Assembly: GCF_000971055.1 (NCBI RefSeq)
Contig: NZ_LARW01000040.1
Coordinates: forward strand, 107,300-171,299
Reading direction: 5' to 3'
Length of the DNA: 64,000 nucleotides
Source: Sphingomonas sp. SRS2
GTDB taxonomy: Bacteria; Pseudomonadota; Alphaproteobacteria; Sphingomonadales; Sphingomonadaceae
The notes under the pieces are model-generated. The model was not told the DNA's origin and did not search any database. It saw nothing but the letters and a program-made list of their open reading frames with translations. Below, in pieces: positions 35,063 to 44,149 of this stretch. Each line of letters begins with the position of its first letter. The stretch's first letter is position 1. A program made the translations under genes and the position numbers.

Positions 35063-35503
35063 GTGACAGGATCACCGCCCAGCGCGCGGACACGGGTCAA
35101 GCGCGTCAACGAACGCGCCGCCTACGACCGCGCGACGCTCGATGCCGTGCTGGATGCCGGGATGCCGGGATGCTGGGATGCTGGGATGCTGGGATGCTGG
35201 GATGCTGTGCCACGTAGGCTATATGTTCAATGGCTATCCGGTGGTGACACCGACCCCCTACTGGCGTGAAGGCGATGCGGTCTACTGGCACGGCTCAAGC
35301 GCGAGCCGCGCGTTGCGCGCCAGCCAGGACTCGACGTGTGCCTAACCGTCACCCATCTCGACGGCCTCGTCCTCGCGCGTTCGGCTTTCCACCATTCGGC
35401 CAATTATCGATCGGCAATGCTGTTCGGCACCGCCCGACTCGTGACCGGCGACGAGGAGAAGCTCGCTCGCCTCAAAGCGATGACGGAGAAACCACCCTCC
35501 TGA
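35063..35503 (+). pseudogene. Flavin split-barrel (pyridoxamine 5'-phosphate oxidase-like) pseudogene
   Basis: Three frames together read a split-barrel protein. GTG 35063 starts TRVKRVNERAAYDRATLDAV; after the 8-bp repeat, MLCHVGYMFNGYPVVTPTPY and DAVYWHGSSASRALRAS continue in another frame. After a one-base deletion near 35328 the first frame returns with GLDVCLTVTHLDGLVLARSA and FHHSANYRSAMLFGTARLV. Intact relatives read LDAG-x-LCHVGY across the repeat, which shows five extra repeat units were inserted. The C-terminus ends early at 35503. The family binds FMN. The gene is broken by the repeat, the deletion and the truncation. Confidence 0.8.
35152..35207 (+). repeat. 8-bp tandem repeat, seven copies, inside a pseudogene
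   Basis: Seven adjacent units: GGATGCCG twice, then GGATGCTG five times (35152-35207). Two units would give the ancestral reading LDAGMLCHVG without length change, so five units look like an expansion of 40 bases. Two, five or eight units would join the first two frames. Confidence 0.9.
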
Positions 35504-35651
35504 ACCACGCGCGCGAACACGGCCATTTCGCCTGAACGTTCCATCAGGATGCGGGCCATTGATGAACTCCATTCACAGCTTTTTGTGATTTTGTGGAAAT
35601 AGTTTCGTCGCCGCGCAAGCGCTAAATCAGCCCCCAGCCAAGGAGGACATC

Positions 35652-36431
35652 ATGAACCTGCACCTGAACGATAAGACTGCACTCGTCACCGGTGGCACCG
35701 CCGGCATCGGTCTCGAAATCGCCCGCGGCCTTGCCGCCGAGGGTGCGACCGTCATCATCACCGGCCGCGACAAGGCGAAACTCGATGCCGCCGTTTCCGA
35801 GGTCGGCGGCGCGGCAAGTGGGTTGCTCGCCGATGCGGCGGCCGCCGAAGGCGCCGCCGCCATCGCCGCCGCCGCGCCTGTGATCGACATCCTAGTCAAC
35901 AATCTCGGCGTCTATGAAAGCAAGGCGTTCGGCGACATCGCCGATGCCGACTGGGCTCGTCTGTTCGACGTCAACGTCATGAGCGGCGTTCGCCTGTCGC
36001 GAGCCTATCTGCCGGGGATGCTCGATCGCAACTGGGGCCGGATCATCTTCATCTCCAGCGAATCCGGCCTGATGATCCCATCCGACATGATCCATTATGG
36101 CATGACCAAGAGCGCGCAGCTGTCGGTCGCGCGTGGACTGGCCCAATTGACGCGTGGAACCAACGTCACCGTCAACTCGGTGCTACCCGGCCCGACCCGC
36201 GCCGCTGGAATCGTCGATTTCCTGCGCGGCCAGGCGAGCGACCCCGAAGCGCCGATCGAGCAGATTGAAGCCGAATTCTTCGCCACAGCCCGCGCCTCGT
36301 CCCTGGTCCAGCGCATGCTTGAGGCCGAAGAGGTGGCCAATCTCGTCACCTATGTCGCCAGCCCCCGGTCTTCGGCGACGAATGGCGCTGCGCTGCGGGC
36401 CGAGGGCGGCCTGGTCAATTTCATCGCCTGA
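35652..36431 (+). CDS. Short-chain dehydrogenase/reductase
   Basis: A 259-residue SDR. The cofactor motif is TGGTAGIG (about 15-22), NNLG lies at about 85-88, and the catalytic residues Ser, Tyr and Lys are in ISSESG and HYGMTKSAQ. It uses NAD(P)H to oxidise or reduce an alcohol or ketone; the substrate is unknown. AAGGAGGA precedes the ATG. It stands alone; the GNAT gene begins 48 bases downstream and could be co-transcribed. Confidence 0.9.
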   Translation: MNLHLNDKTALVTGGTAGIGLEIARGLAAEGATVIITGRDKAKLDAAVSEVGGAASGLLADAAAAEGAAAIAAAAPVIDILVNNLGVYESKAFGDIADADWARLFDVNVMSGVRLSRAYLPGMLDRNWGRIIFISSESGLMIPSDMIHYGMTKSAQLSVARGLAQLTRGTNVTVNSVLPGPTRAAGIVDFLRGQASDPEAPIEQIEAEFFATARASSLVQRMLEAEEVANLVTYVASPRSSATNGAALRAEGGLVNFIA

Positions 36432-36478
36432 TCCGTGAGCGCCATGTGCGGTGGCGGCAATCATGCTATGCCGCGGCC

Positions 36479-37159
36479 ATGGCTTCTCACCCGCTCGATC
36501 GCCCGATCTGGAATGCGCTCAACGGCCGCCATCGCGATCTTGCGCACGGCGGGCCGTTGGCGTGCCGTTACCTGCCCGACATCAGCCCCTTCGCGGCCGC
36601 CTGCGATGCCAGCCCGGAGAGCCAGGCCGCCCTAGCCCAACTCATCTCCCCAGATTGCATCGTGGCGCTGCTTGAGGCGGGCGAAATCGCGATACCTGAG
36701 GGAACCGTGCTGGAGAAGCGTGCGACGGGTGTTCAGATGGTTGCCCGAAATCTCCAGCCGGCGGAGATCGACGAGCGCGTCCGGCCACTCGGCGACGCCG
36801 ACGCGCCGGATATGCTGGCGCTCGCCACGCTGACCGAACCCGGCCCCTTTCTTGCCAGTACGCATCGCTTCGGCGGCTTCATCGGCATCCGTGAAAATGG
36901 CCGGCTAGCCGCGATGGCGGGCGAACGGATCAAGCCCGATGGCTTCACCGAGGTAAGCGGGGTGTGCACCCATCCCGATTTTCGCGGCAAAGGCTATGCG
37001 GGGCTGCTGTCGCGCATTGTCGCTACCCGGATCGAGGCGCGTGGCGAGACGCCCTTTCTCCACGCCTATGCCGATAATACCGGCGCGATCCGACTTTACG
37101 AATCGCTCGGCTTCGCCATCCGCTGCGATGTCACGGTGCTCGTCCTGCGGGGTGCTTAA
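36479..37159 (+). CDS. GNAT acetyltransferase (FR47-like)
   Basis: A 226-residue protein. An N-terminal region of about 110 residues precedes a GNAT domain with EVSGVCTHPDFRGKGYAGLL (acetyl-CoA binding motif A, R/Q-x-x-G-x-G/A), TPFLHAYADNTGAIRLYESL and GFAIRCDVTVLVL. The FR47-type layout (N-terminal plus C-terminal half) matches proteins that acetylate small molecules; the substrate is unknown. The start is ATG 36479; a GTG at 36446 would add eleven residues. Confidence 0.87.
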   Translation: MASHPLDRPIWNALNGRHRDLAHGGPLACRYLPDISPFAAACDASPESQAALAQLISPDCIVALLEAGEIAIPEGTVLEKRATGVQMVARNLQPAEIDERVRPLGDADAPDMLALATLTEPGPFLASTHRFGGFIGIRENGRLAAMAGERIKPDGFTEVSGVCTHPDFRGKGYAGLLSRIVATRIEARGETPFLHAYADNTGAIRLYESLGFAIRCDVTVLVLRGA

Positions 37160-38281
37160 TCACTTGGGCGTGAGCTTGAGCAGCCGTCCGCCTTCCTTGT
37201 CCTCGAGCAGATAAACCGCCCCGTCCGGCCCCTGGTCGACCGCGCGGATGCGCTTGCCCATGGCATATCGCGCCTCTTCCTGAGCACCGCCGCCACCAAG
37301 ATCGACGAGGATCAGCGCCTCGCCCGACAGCGCACCAATCAGCGCCTTGCCATGCCAGTTGGGGAACAGCTTGCCTGAATAGATTAGCAGGCTCGACGGC
37401 GAGATCGCTGGATTCCAGCTCACCTTCGGCGCTTCATATTCGGCTTTTGTCGGATGATCCGGGATATCCCGGCCGTCATAATGACTGCCGTTCGACACGA
37501 TCGGCCAGCCATAGTTGCGCGCGGGCAGGATCAGGTTGACCTCGTCGCCGCCCTTCGGCCCCATCTCGGCATCCCACAGCCGACCTTTCAGATCGAAGGC
37601 GAGGCCGAGCGGATTACGATGGCCATAGCTCCAGATCGCCGGGTCTCCGCCCTTGGCGGCCAGCGGATTGCCCGGCGCGGGCTTGCCATCGGCGGTAAGC
37701 CTGACGACCTTTCCGAGCACGCCGTCAAGTTCCTGCGCCGGCGTGAATTTCTGCCGCTCGCCCAGCGAAAAGAAAAGATGCCCATCCGGCGCGAAGGCGA
37801 TCCGGCCGGCATAATGTCCGCCGCTGACCAACGGATGCGCCTTGTAGATCGTCGTCACCTCGTCGAGGCGCGCGCCCTTCAGGTTGCCGATCAGCTTGCC
37901 GCGCGCCAGCACGACGCCATTGGGCGAGCCCGGCGCCGAATAGCTGAAATAGACCAGCCGGTTCGCCGCGAAATCGGGATGCGCGACGACTTCGCCCAGC
38001 GCACCCTGCCCGCTCGAATCGACTTCGGGGATACCCCCGATGGCCACGCGCTGCTTGCCATCAGCCGACAGCAACAGCATCCGCCCTGCTTTCTCGGTCA
38101 CAAGCATCCGGCCATCGGGCAGAAAGGCCAGCGCCCATGGGCTGTCGAAGGCGGCGAGCGCGCTGATCTCGAAGGGTTGCGGCGCAGCAGGGCGCGAGCC
38201 GGTGATCGGGGCCTGCGCCGCCGGTGCTACCGCCGCGCCGGACAGGGCAAGGAACGCACAAAGAGCATTGATGCGGTGCAT
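37160..38281 (-). CDS. PQQ-dependent sugar dehydrogenase-like protein (sorbosone/glucose dehydrogenase type)
   Basis: A 373-residue secreted beta-propeller. The signal peptide (INALCAFLALSGAAVAPAAQA) is followed by the GSDH/YliI pattern: LDSPWALAFLPDGRMLVTEK (reads AAFDSPWALAFLPDGR), VGDFGQGxLG-like SSGQGALGEVVAHPDF, GRIAFAPDGHLFFSLGERQ, GHRNPLGLAFDLKGRLWDAE and PKGGDEVNLILPARNYGWP. Members bind calcium and often PQQ and oxidise aldose sugars in the periplasm, though not all are active. The substrate is unknown. Confidence 0.87.
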   Translation of the reverse strand: MHRINALCAFLALSGAAVAPAAQAPITGSRPAAPQPFEISALAAFDSPWALAFLPDGRMLVTEKAGRMLLLSADGKQRVAIGGIPEVDSSGQGALGEVVAHPDFAANRLVYFSYSAPGSPNGVVLARGKLIGNLKGARLDEVTTIYKAHPLVSGGHYAGRIAFAPDGHLFFSLGERQKFTPAQELDGVLGKVVRLTADGKPAPGNPLAAKGGDPAIWSYGHRNPLGLAFDLKGRLWDAEMGPKGGDEVNLILPARNYGWPIVSNGSHYDGRDIPDHPTKAEYEAPKVSWNPAISPSSLLIYSGKLFPNWHGKALIGALSGEALILVDLGGGGAQEEARYAMGKRIRAVDQGPDGAVYLLEDKEGGRLLKLTPK

Positions 38282-38534
38282 GGCAATCGTCTCCTGATTC
38301 TTTGGCTAACCGAGCATGACCCAAAAGGTTTCCGCGCGCCGCAGCCGGGCGGCTTCTCAGAGCGGCTTGAGCCCGCTCAGCCTCGTAGTCGCTGGTTTTT
38401 CGCCGGGCAGAACGATGATCGCCATTCACGATCTGGCGAGAGCGCGATCTGCCTGTCCGTGAAGCCCGCACGTAGATCGCAGCCCATCTGTATTATTGGT
38501 ACGATATTCACAAGCGAAGGCGGTCGATCGCCGG

Positions 38535-38969
38535 TCAGCGACCGGCCTCGCTCGCGCGCAGGTTTCTGGCGGCCTTCTTGTCCTCTTTCGGTGGTATCGT
38601 GGTGATCGTCGCGGCATATTCCGCGAAGAGCACCAGCACCCAGATCTCCACGCCGCGCCACGTCCCGCTGACGACGCCCGAAAAGACATCGAGCACCAGG
38701 AACGCCAGCGCCACCATGCGGAACCACATCATGCTGAAGGCGGGCATGTCGGCGCGCATCGACGCCGTGAACATCATGAAGATGCTGAACAGGCCGGCGA
38801 TGATCTGCGACGTCAGCGACGTCGCGATGCGCAGCTGGTCGAGCGCAGTAATGAACCAGAACAGCCGCGAAACGGCATATTGGCTCTGCTTGGTGATCTG
38901 GCAAAGTTTGACGATCGGCGGGATAAACAGCGTCTTTCCCACCCAGACGTCGATATTGGTCATGCTCAT
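38535..38969 (-). CDS. Hypothetical membrane protein
   Basis: A 144-residue protein with two or three membrane segments (ATSLTSQIIAGLFSIFMMFT; FRMVALAFLVLDVFSGVVSG; EIWVLVLFAEYAATITTI) after a hydrophilic N-terminus (MTNIDVWVGKTLF). It ends with a charged tail. No family recognised, but the composition is that of a real protein. Two ATGs, 38969 and 38963, are possible starts, neither with a clear ribosome site. The 253 bases between it and the sugar dehydrogenase gene show nothing definite. Confidence 0.6.
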   Translation of the reverse strand: MSMTNIDVWVGKTLFIPPIVKLCQITKQSQYAVSRLFWFITALDQLRIATSLTSQIIAGLFSIFMMFTASMRADMPAFSMMWFRMVALAFLVLDVFSGVVSGTWRGVEIWVLVLFAEYAATITTIPPKEDKKAARNLRASEAGR

Positions 38970-39101
38970 CGATGGCGATATAGCAGTAGTTTCGTCTAAC
39001 TCCACCGGCCTCGGCATCGGCGCGCCCTTCCCTTCGGCGTGAAATTTGCTAGCTTCGCCATCTGGGCGCGCGCGCCTGGTCGTGTAACGGGGTTGTAGCG
39101 T

Positions 39102-39827
39102 ATGTTCAGATCACTCATCTTCGCGCTATCCGCGCTATGCGGCGTTGTCGCCATGCCTGCCGCCGCGGCCGTGCTTGTCTCCGTCGAATCCGCTGGCGCC
39201 ACCGCGCCGACGGTGTCGGGCTATAATTTTTCAATCGCCAACCTCAACGGCGCTACCAATGGCCTGCCGACCGTCAGCTTCGCCGGATCGCCCATCACTG
39301 GCACGACCACCAGCGGCTTCGTCAACATCGCGGGCGCCAACATCTATGGCGGCGTCGGCGGCACCGGCAATTACGGTTCCGTCAACGGTGACCCGGCAAC
39401 GATCCAGCTCTCGCAGAGCGTCAACTATTTCGGCCTGTGGGGCTCCGCGCTCGACGGCAACAATGCGGTCGCGCTGTATAACGACAACACCCTGCTCGGG
39501 ACCTTCGCACTTCAGTCGGTGCTGCAGTCCTCCTCGGGCTTCAACAGCGGCTATTACGGCAATCCGTTCGCCAGCGGGAATAGCGGCGAGATGTACGCCT
39601 TCTTCAACTTCCGCAGCGACAGCGCCTTCAACCGCGTCCAGCTCGTCCAGAATGGCGGCGGCGGTTTCGAGTTCGACAATCTGACGATCGGCACTTCGGT
39701 GGTCAGCGCCGCGCCGGAGCCGGCGACCTGGGCGATGATGATGCTCGGTTTCGGCGCAATCGGATGGAGCCTGCGCAAGCGGAGCGCCGGGCAGATCGCC
39801 GGACGCCCCGCCTTCGCTCTAGCCTGA
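39102..39827 (+). CDS. PEP-CTERM (PEPxxWA) sorting-signal protein
   Basis: A 241-residue exported protein: signal peptide to about residue 24, a Gly/Ser/Thr/Asn-rich beta region, and at the end PEPATWAMMMLGFGAIGWSL followed by RKRS. This is the PEP-CTERM signal: PEP motif, membrane helix and basic tail. It is cut by an exosortase (EpsH/XrtA), usually encoded elsewhere with exopolysaccharide genes. The middle (LSQSVNYFGLWGSALDGNN) resembles the extracellular domain of other sphingomonad PEP proteins. It overlaps the DUF885 stop by nine bases on the other strand. Confidence 0.82.
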   Translation: MFRSLIFALSALCGVVAMPAAAAVLVSVESAGATAPTVSGYNFSIANLNGATNGLPTVSFAGSPITGTTTSGFVNIAGANIYGGVGGTGNYGSVNGDPATIQLSQSVNYFGLWGSALDGNNAVALYNDNTLLGTFALQSVLQSSSGFNSGYYGNPFASGNSGEMYAFFNFRSDSAFNRVQLVQNGGGGFEFDNLTIGTSVVSAAPEPATWAMMMLGFGAIGWSLRKRSAGQIAGRPAFALA

Positions 39828-41642
39828 CACCGCTTTCGTCCGCGCCTCGACCAGCCGCTCCATAACGGTCAGCGGCATCGCGCCGCTTTTTAGCACGTCA
39901 TGGAAATAGCGCAGGTCGAACCGCGTGCCCAACTCCTTCCGGGCGTTGGCGCGCGCGCGGACCCACGCCATATGCCCAACTTTATATGAGCAGGCCTGCC
40001 CCGGCTGCGTGCAATAGCGCTCAACCTCGCGTTGCGAGCGCGGCCGGGCGAAACCTGTTGTATCGACCAGATAGCTGGTGGCCTTTTCCCGGTCCCATTT
40101 GCGGGTGTGGATGCCCGTGTCGACGACGAGCCGCGCAGCGCGGAACAGGAAGGACTGGAGGAAGCCGGCCCGCTCCAGCGGATCGGCATAGCCCTTCAGT
40201 TCGTCGGACAGTTGCTCGGCATAGAGCGCCCAGCCTTCGCTGTATGCGCCGAAGAAGCTGATCTTCCGCAACGTCGGAATATCCTTCGATTCCTGCGCAA
40301 GACTGATCTGGAGATGATGGCCCGGCACGCCCTCATGATAGGTCAGCGATGGCAGCGTATATTTCGGCCAGTCGGCAACATCCTTCAGGTTGATATAATA
40401 GATAGCTGGCCGTGAGCCATCGAGCGTCGCGCGCTTATAATAGCCGTTCGACGCGCCGTCCTGGATGTCCACCGGCACCGCGCGGATTTCGAGCGGCGCT
40501 GTAGGAATGTGCGAAAAGGCGGCGGGCAGTCTGGCATACATCGCCTTCACGCCCTCGTTGAGCGAGGCGATAAGCTGTGCCCGCCCCTCCGCACTGTTCG
40601 GATAGAGTTGCCGCGCATCGGCGTTCAGCGCGGTCAGCCGCTCGCCGATGCCGCCCTTGGTGAAGCCCTGCCCCTTCAGGATCATATCGAGCTCGGCTGA
40701 AATCTCGGCGACCTGGTCGAGACCCATCTTGTGGACCTCGTCGGGGGTGAAGCTCGTCGTCGTCGCCTGGGCGAGCGCCGCCGCATAGATCGCATCGCCC
40801 TGCGGCAAGCGCCACACGCCCGCGCCGGCCTGCGTCTTGCCGCGCAACTCCTTCATCAGCGCGATCTGCCGGTCGAGCGCTGGATAGACCTTGGTCGCGA
40901 CCGTCTCGGCGGCGGGCGAGGCGAAATCGCCCTCGATCCCCTTGTCGCGCGCGCGGCGCACCAGCGATCCGACCAGCCCGCTATTACCGGCCGGCGCGTT
41001 GCGAAGTTTTTCGAGTTGTCCGATCGTCAGGTCGATCGAGAAATCGGGCGCGGTGAACCCCCGGGCGGATCGCGCCCGTTGCACCTCGCTATCCTGATCG
41101 AGCTGCGTCGCGAAGGCGTCGAGACGCGCGAGATAGGCGTCGCAATCCTCGAGAGTGGCGATGACATGCGCATCGTTCAGAAAATCGGGAGTGCTGAAAT
41201 AGGACCCGCCCTGCTGAAAGATGCGATAGGGCCGGATCACGCTGTCGATGTCGAAACTCTCGGGCGCGACCGCCTGGTTGCGCAGCGAATAAAGGACGAT
41301 CTCCCGATTCAGCGCTGCGGACGGGGAGAGCTTGGCCGCCGGGAAGGCTTCGAGCTGCGCGAGCCATGCCTTCGTGCGGGCGAGATCCTTGGCCGTGTCG
41401 GCAAGCCCCCGGCTATCGAGCTTGCTCTTGGCCGCGGCGCGATCGCCCTTGTCATAGCCGAGCTGCGTGCAGAATTGCGGACTGTTGTCCAGCGTGTCGG
41501 CGAAGATGCGATCGAACAAGAGGTTGAGCGCAGCGTCGTCTCTGGAGAGCGGAGCCGCTGGCTCGGCGCTGCCCGGCGCGGCCTGCAGGCCAGCCATCAG
41601 CGCGGCGGTGCCGGCGGAAGCGATGAAGGTACGGCGATCCAT
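39819..41642 (-). CDS. DUF885 peptidase
   Basis: A 607-residue exported protein. The start at ATG 41642 (GAAAGGGA upstream) gives a signal peptide (MDRRTFIASAGTAALMAGLQ) with a twin-arginine-like motif. The DUF885 body has the zinc motif YHEGVPGHHLQ (HExxxH-like), LSGRAGFLQS-type helices (reads DPLERAGFLQSFLFRAARLV) and a C-terminal DLRYFHDVLKSGAMPLTVME. Related enzymes degrade peptides, with an M32-like thermolysin fold. It is periplasmic by prediction. It converges on the PEP-CTERM gene. Confidence 0.87.
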   Translation of the reverse strand: MDRRTFIASAGTAALMAGLQAAPGSAEPAAPLSRDDAALNLLFDRIFADTLDNSPQFCTQLGYDKGDRAAAKSKLDSRGLADTAKDLARTKAWLAQLEAFPAAKLSPSAALNREIVLYSLRNQAVAPESFDIDSVIRPYRIFQQGGSYFSTPDFLNDAHVIATLEDCDAYLARLDAFATQLDQDSEVQRARSARGFTAPDFSIDLTIGQLEKLRNAPAGNSGLVGSLVRRARDKGIEGDFASPAAETVATKVYPALDRQIALMKELRGKTQAGAGVWRLPQGDAIYAAALAQATTTSFTPDEVHKMGLDQVAEISAELDMILKGQGFTKGGIGERLTALNADARQLYPNSAEGRAQLIASLNEGVKAMYARLPAAFSHIPTAPLEIRAVPVDIQDGASNGYYKRATLDGSRPAIYYINLKDVADWPKYTLPSLTYHEGVPGHHLQISLAQESKDIPTLRKISFFGAYSEGWALYAEQLSDELKGYADPLERAGFLQSFLFRAARLVVDTGIHTRKWDREKATSYLVDTTGFARPRSQREVERYCTQPGQACSYKVGHMAWVRARANARKELGTRFDLRYFHDVLKSGAMPLTVMERLVEARTKAVSG

Positions 41643-41732
41643 GATGTTCCCTTTCGGGTCGAGCGTGTCTGATGACATGACTGTAAGCGCTTCATGATCG
41701 CTTCCGCCAGAGCCCGCGCATCGATCGGGCGA

Positions 41733-42512
41733 CTAGGCGATACGGCTGACCGATATAGCCTGCTCGACCATCTCCGCGGTGCCGAACACCGTCATGAAGG
41801 CTATGTCGGTCGCGTCGCGCCCCACGGCGATCCGCACCAGCCCATCGAGCGGTGCGAGCTCGGTCGGATCGACAAGATACCAATCGCCCGCCAGCCACAC
41901 TTCCACTACCGCATGAAAATCCGGCGGGTCGAGCTGCCAGGCATAGGCCGACACCAGCCGCGCCGGCACGCCCGCCGCGCGCGCGAAACTCGCGAGCAGG
42001 TGGGCGAAATCGCGGCACACGCCCTGCCGCGATACGAACACGTCGACCGCGGTCGTCGACGCGTCGCTCGATCCCGAGCAATAGTCGAGATGCTCATGGA
42101 TCCAGCGCGACATCGCCATGATCTTCGCGCCATGATTGTCGCCGGGAAACTCGCGCTCGACAAAAGCTTCGAAGCGGTCCGCCTCGCAATAGCGGCTCGG
42201 CCAGAGATATGGGATCACCTCAGGTGGCAATTCGCGACGGGGAGTGATGGTCAATTCGTCGATCGACGTTGTCCGGCGATCAACGTCGACCACCGCCTCG
42301 TACCGCGCGACGAATTCGCCGCTGGCGTGCATCCATGTGCGCCGCCCGATGCCGTCCTCGCCGTCGATCGCGCGCATCGGCCCGACGCCGTCAACGGTCA
42401 GCAGATCGCTGACCAGCGCCTGGTCCGGCAATTGCGCGACCTCGATCGTCAACAATACGTCGACAGGTTCCGCCATCCGGTATCGCAGGCTCGTGTCGAT
42501 CTTCAGGCGCAT
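41733..42512 (-). CDS. Transglutaminase-like protein
   Basis: A 259-residue cytoplasmic protein. The N-terminal beta region (MRLKIDTSLRYRMAEPVDVL; LLTIEVAQLPDQ) is followed by a transglutaminase-like core with Cys166 in SRQGVCRDFAHLLASFARAA, His in DPPDFHAVVEVWL and Asp in WYLVDPTELAPLDG. This is the catalytic Cys-His-Asp triad of the family. The family often lies beside alpha-E or circularly permuted ATP-grasp genes; none is here. The start at ATG 42512 is preferred; a longer in-frame start at 42590 is less likely. Confidence 0.85.
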   Translation of the reverse strand: MRLKIDTSLRYRMAEPVDVLLTIEVAQLPDQALVSDLLTVDGVGPMRAIDGEDGIGRRTWMHASGEFVARYEAVVDVDRRTTSIDELTITPRRELPPEVIPYLWPSRYCEADRFEAFVEREFPGDNHGAKIMAMSRWIHEHLDYCSGSSDASTTAVDVFVSRQGVCRDFAHLLASFARAAGVPARLVSAYAWQLDPPDFHAVVEVWLAGDWYLVDPTELAPLDGLVRIAVGRDATDIAFMTVFGTAEMVEQAISVSRIA

Positions 42513-42671
42513 ATCGTCTTCATCCCCGCTGGCGTGGCTATCGGTAACGGTCCGCGGGCATTTGGTGTCCATGACCGAATCCCTGCGCACAAAGAAAGAC
42601 CCGTATAGCGGGTTTTGCTGTCATGATGCGCACGACACGCTATCATCCCGCGGAAACCGGGAGAGCGAAGC

Positions 42672-43679
42672 ATGACCATTGCAGCCATCTTGTTCGCAGC
42701 GATCGCGATACTGGCGATCATGTTCGTCTTCTCGGCGGTTCTCGTCGTCCGGCAGGGCTTCGAATATACCATTGAGCGCTTTGGTCGCTTCATCAAGACC
42801 GCGCAGCCCGGCTTCACACTGATCCTGCCCTTCATCGATCGCGTCGGCCGGCGGATCAACATGATGGAACAGGTGCTCGATATCCCCGGGCAGGAGATCA
42901 TCACCAAGGACAACGCGATGGTCGCGGTGGACGGCGTCGTCTTCTTCCAGGTGCTCGACCCGGCGAAGGCCGCCTATGAGGTGTCCGATCTCTACCGCGC
43001 GCTGCTTCAGCTCACCACCACCAACCTGCGTACCGTGATGGGCTCGATGGATCTCGACGAGACCTTGTCGAAGCGTGACGAGATCAACGCCCGGCTGCTC
43101 AGCGTGGTCGATCACGCGACCGTCGCCTGGGGCGTCAAGCTTACCCGTGTGGAGCTGAAGGACATTCGTCCGCCCGCCGACATCGTCAACGCGATGGGCC
43201 GTCAGATGAAGGCCGAGCGCGAGAAGCGGGCGCTGATCCTCGAATCTGAGGGCCAGCGCGCCTCCGAGATCCTCAAGGCCGAGGGCCAGAAGCAAAGCCA
43301 GATCCTGCAGGCCGAAGGCCGCCGCGAAAGCGCCTTCCGCGACGCCGAGGCGCGCGAGCGCGCCGCCGAGGCCGAGGCGACCGCCACCCGTGTCGTGTCC
43401 GATGCGATCACGGGCGGCGAGGCGCTGGCGATCAACTATTTCGTAGCGCAGAAATATGTCGAGGCGGTCGGCAAGTTCGCCACCTCGCCAAATGCCAAGA
43501 CGATCCTCTTCCCGGTCGAGGCGACCCAGCTGATCGGCACGCTCGGCGGCATCGGCGCGCTGGCGAAGGCTGCATTGGGCGATGACGGCTTCCCTGTAGC
43601 GCAACCGCCAGCCCGTACGAAGGCGGCGCCGCGCGCCAGCGTTAGCGTGCCAACCCAGCGCCCGGACGATCCGGCATGA
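42672..43679 (+). CDS. SPFH/stomatin-like membrane protease regulator (QmcA type)
   Basis: A 335-residue protein. One membrane helix at the N-terminus (IAAILFAAIAILAIMFVFSA) is followed by the SPFH domain with VVRQGFEYTIERFGRFIKT, PGFTLILPFIDRV, NMMEQVLDIPGQEIITKDNA and MDLDETLSKRDEINARLL. A coiled coil (EKRALILESEGQRASEILKAE; repeated) completes it. It forms large oligomeric rings in the inner membrane. It overlaps the NfeD gene by ATGA, the usual stomatin-NfeD pair. Confidence 0.92.
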   Translation: MTIAAILFAAIAILAIMFVFSAVLVVRQGFEYTIERFGRFIKTAQPGFTLILPFIDRVGRRINMMEQVLDIPGQEIITKDNAMVAVDGVVFFQVLDPAKAAYEVSDLYRALLQLTTTNLRTVMGSMDLDETLSKRDEINARLLSVVDHATVAWGVKLTRVELKDIRPPADIVNAMGRQMKAEREKRALILESEGQRASEILKAEGQKQSQILQAEGRRESAFRDAEARERAAEAEATATRVVSDAITGGEALAINYFVAQKYVEAVGKFATSPNAKTILFPVEATQLIGTLGGIGALAKAALGDDGFPVAQPPARTKAAPRASVSVPTQRPDDPA

Positions 43680-44122
43680 GCGAGATCGCCGACCTGATCG
43701 ATTTGCGCTGGGGCTGGTGGATCGCCGCCGTGATACTGGCGGCCGCCGAGATATTCGTCCCCGGCGTCTTCCTGATCTGGCTAGCGCTGGCGGCGCTCGT
43801 CACCGGCGGCGTCGCCTTGTTGTTCGATCCGCCGCTCGCGGTTGACCTTGCCATCTTCGCGGTCGTCGCGGTGGCTTCGATCTATGTCGGTGGCAATATC
43901 TATCGCCGCAACGCCGCGACGCCCGAACCTCTGCTCAACAATCGCGCAGCGCGGATGATCGGCATGCGCGTCACGATCTGCCAAGCGATTGTCGCGGGCC
44001 AGGGCCGCGCTACCGATGGCGACAGCTTCTGGTCCGCCAAGGGTCCCGACATGGCGGCAGGCGCAATCAGCACCGTGATCGCGGTGGAGGGAAATACACT
44101 GGTTGTGGAGCCGGCGGCCTGA
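43676..44122 (+). CDS. NfeD-family membrane protein
   Basis: A 148-residue protein with two or three membrane helices at the N-terminus (WGWWIAAVILAAAEIFVPGV; LIWLALAALVTGGVALLF) and a C-terminal OB-fold domain (GMRVTICQAIVAGQGRATDG then DSFWSAKGPDMAAGAISTVI). It partners the stomatin-like protein upstream (overlap 43676-43679) and is thought to help it act on membrane stability or proteolysis. It is a short NfeD form without protease domain. Confidence 0.88.
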   Translation: MSEIADLIDLRWGWWIAAVILAAAEIFVPGVFLIWLALAALVTGGVALLFDPPLAVDLAIFAVVAVASIYVGGNIYRRNAATPEPLLNNRAARMIGMRVTICQAIVAGQGRATDGDSFWSAKGPDMAAGAISTVIAVEGNTLVVEPAA

Positions 44123-44149
44123 TCGTCCCAACGTGTCAGGACGATCAAC

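Noticed and set aside
35152..35207. Possible CRISPR-like or functional phase-variation array
   Set aside because: The units are 8 bp without spacers, so not CRISPR. Active phase variation is not claimed as fact because a second frameshift and a C-terminal truncation also break the gene.
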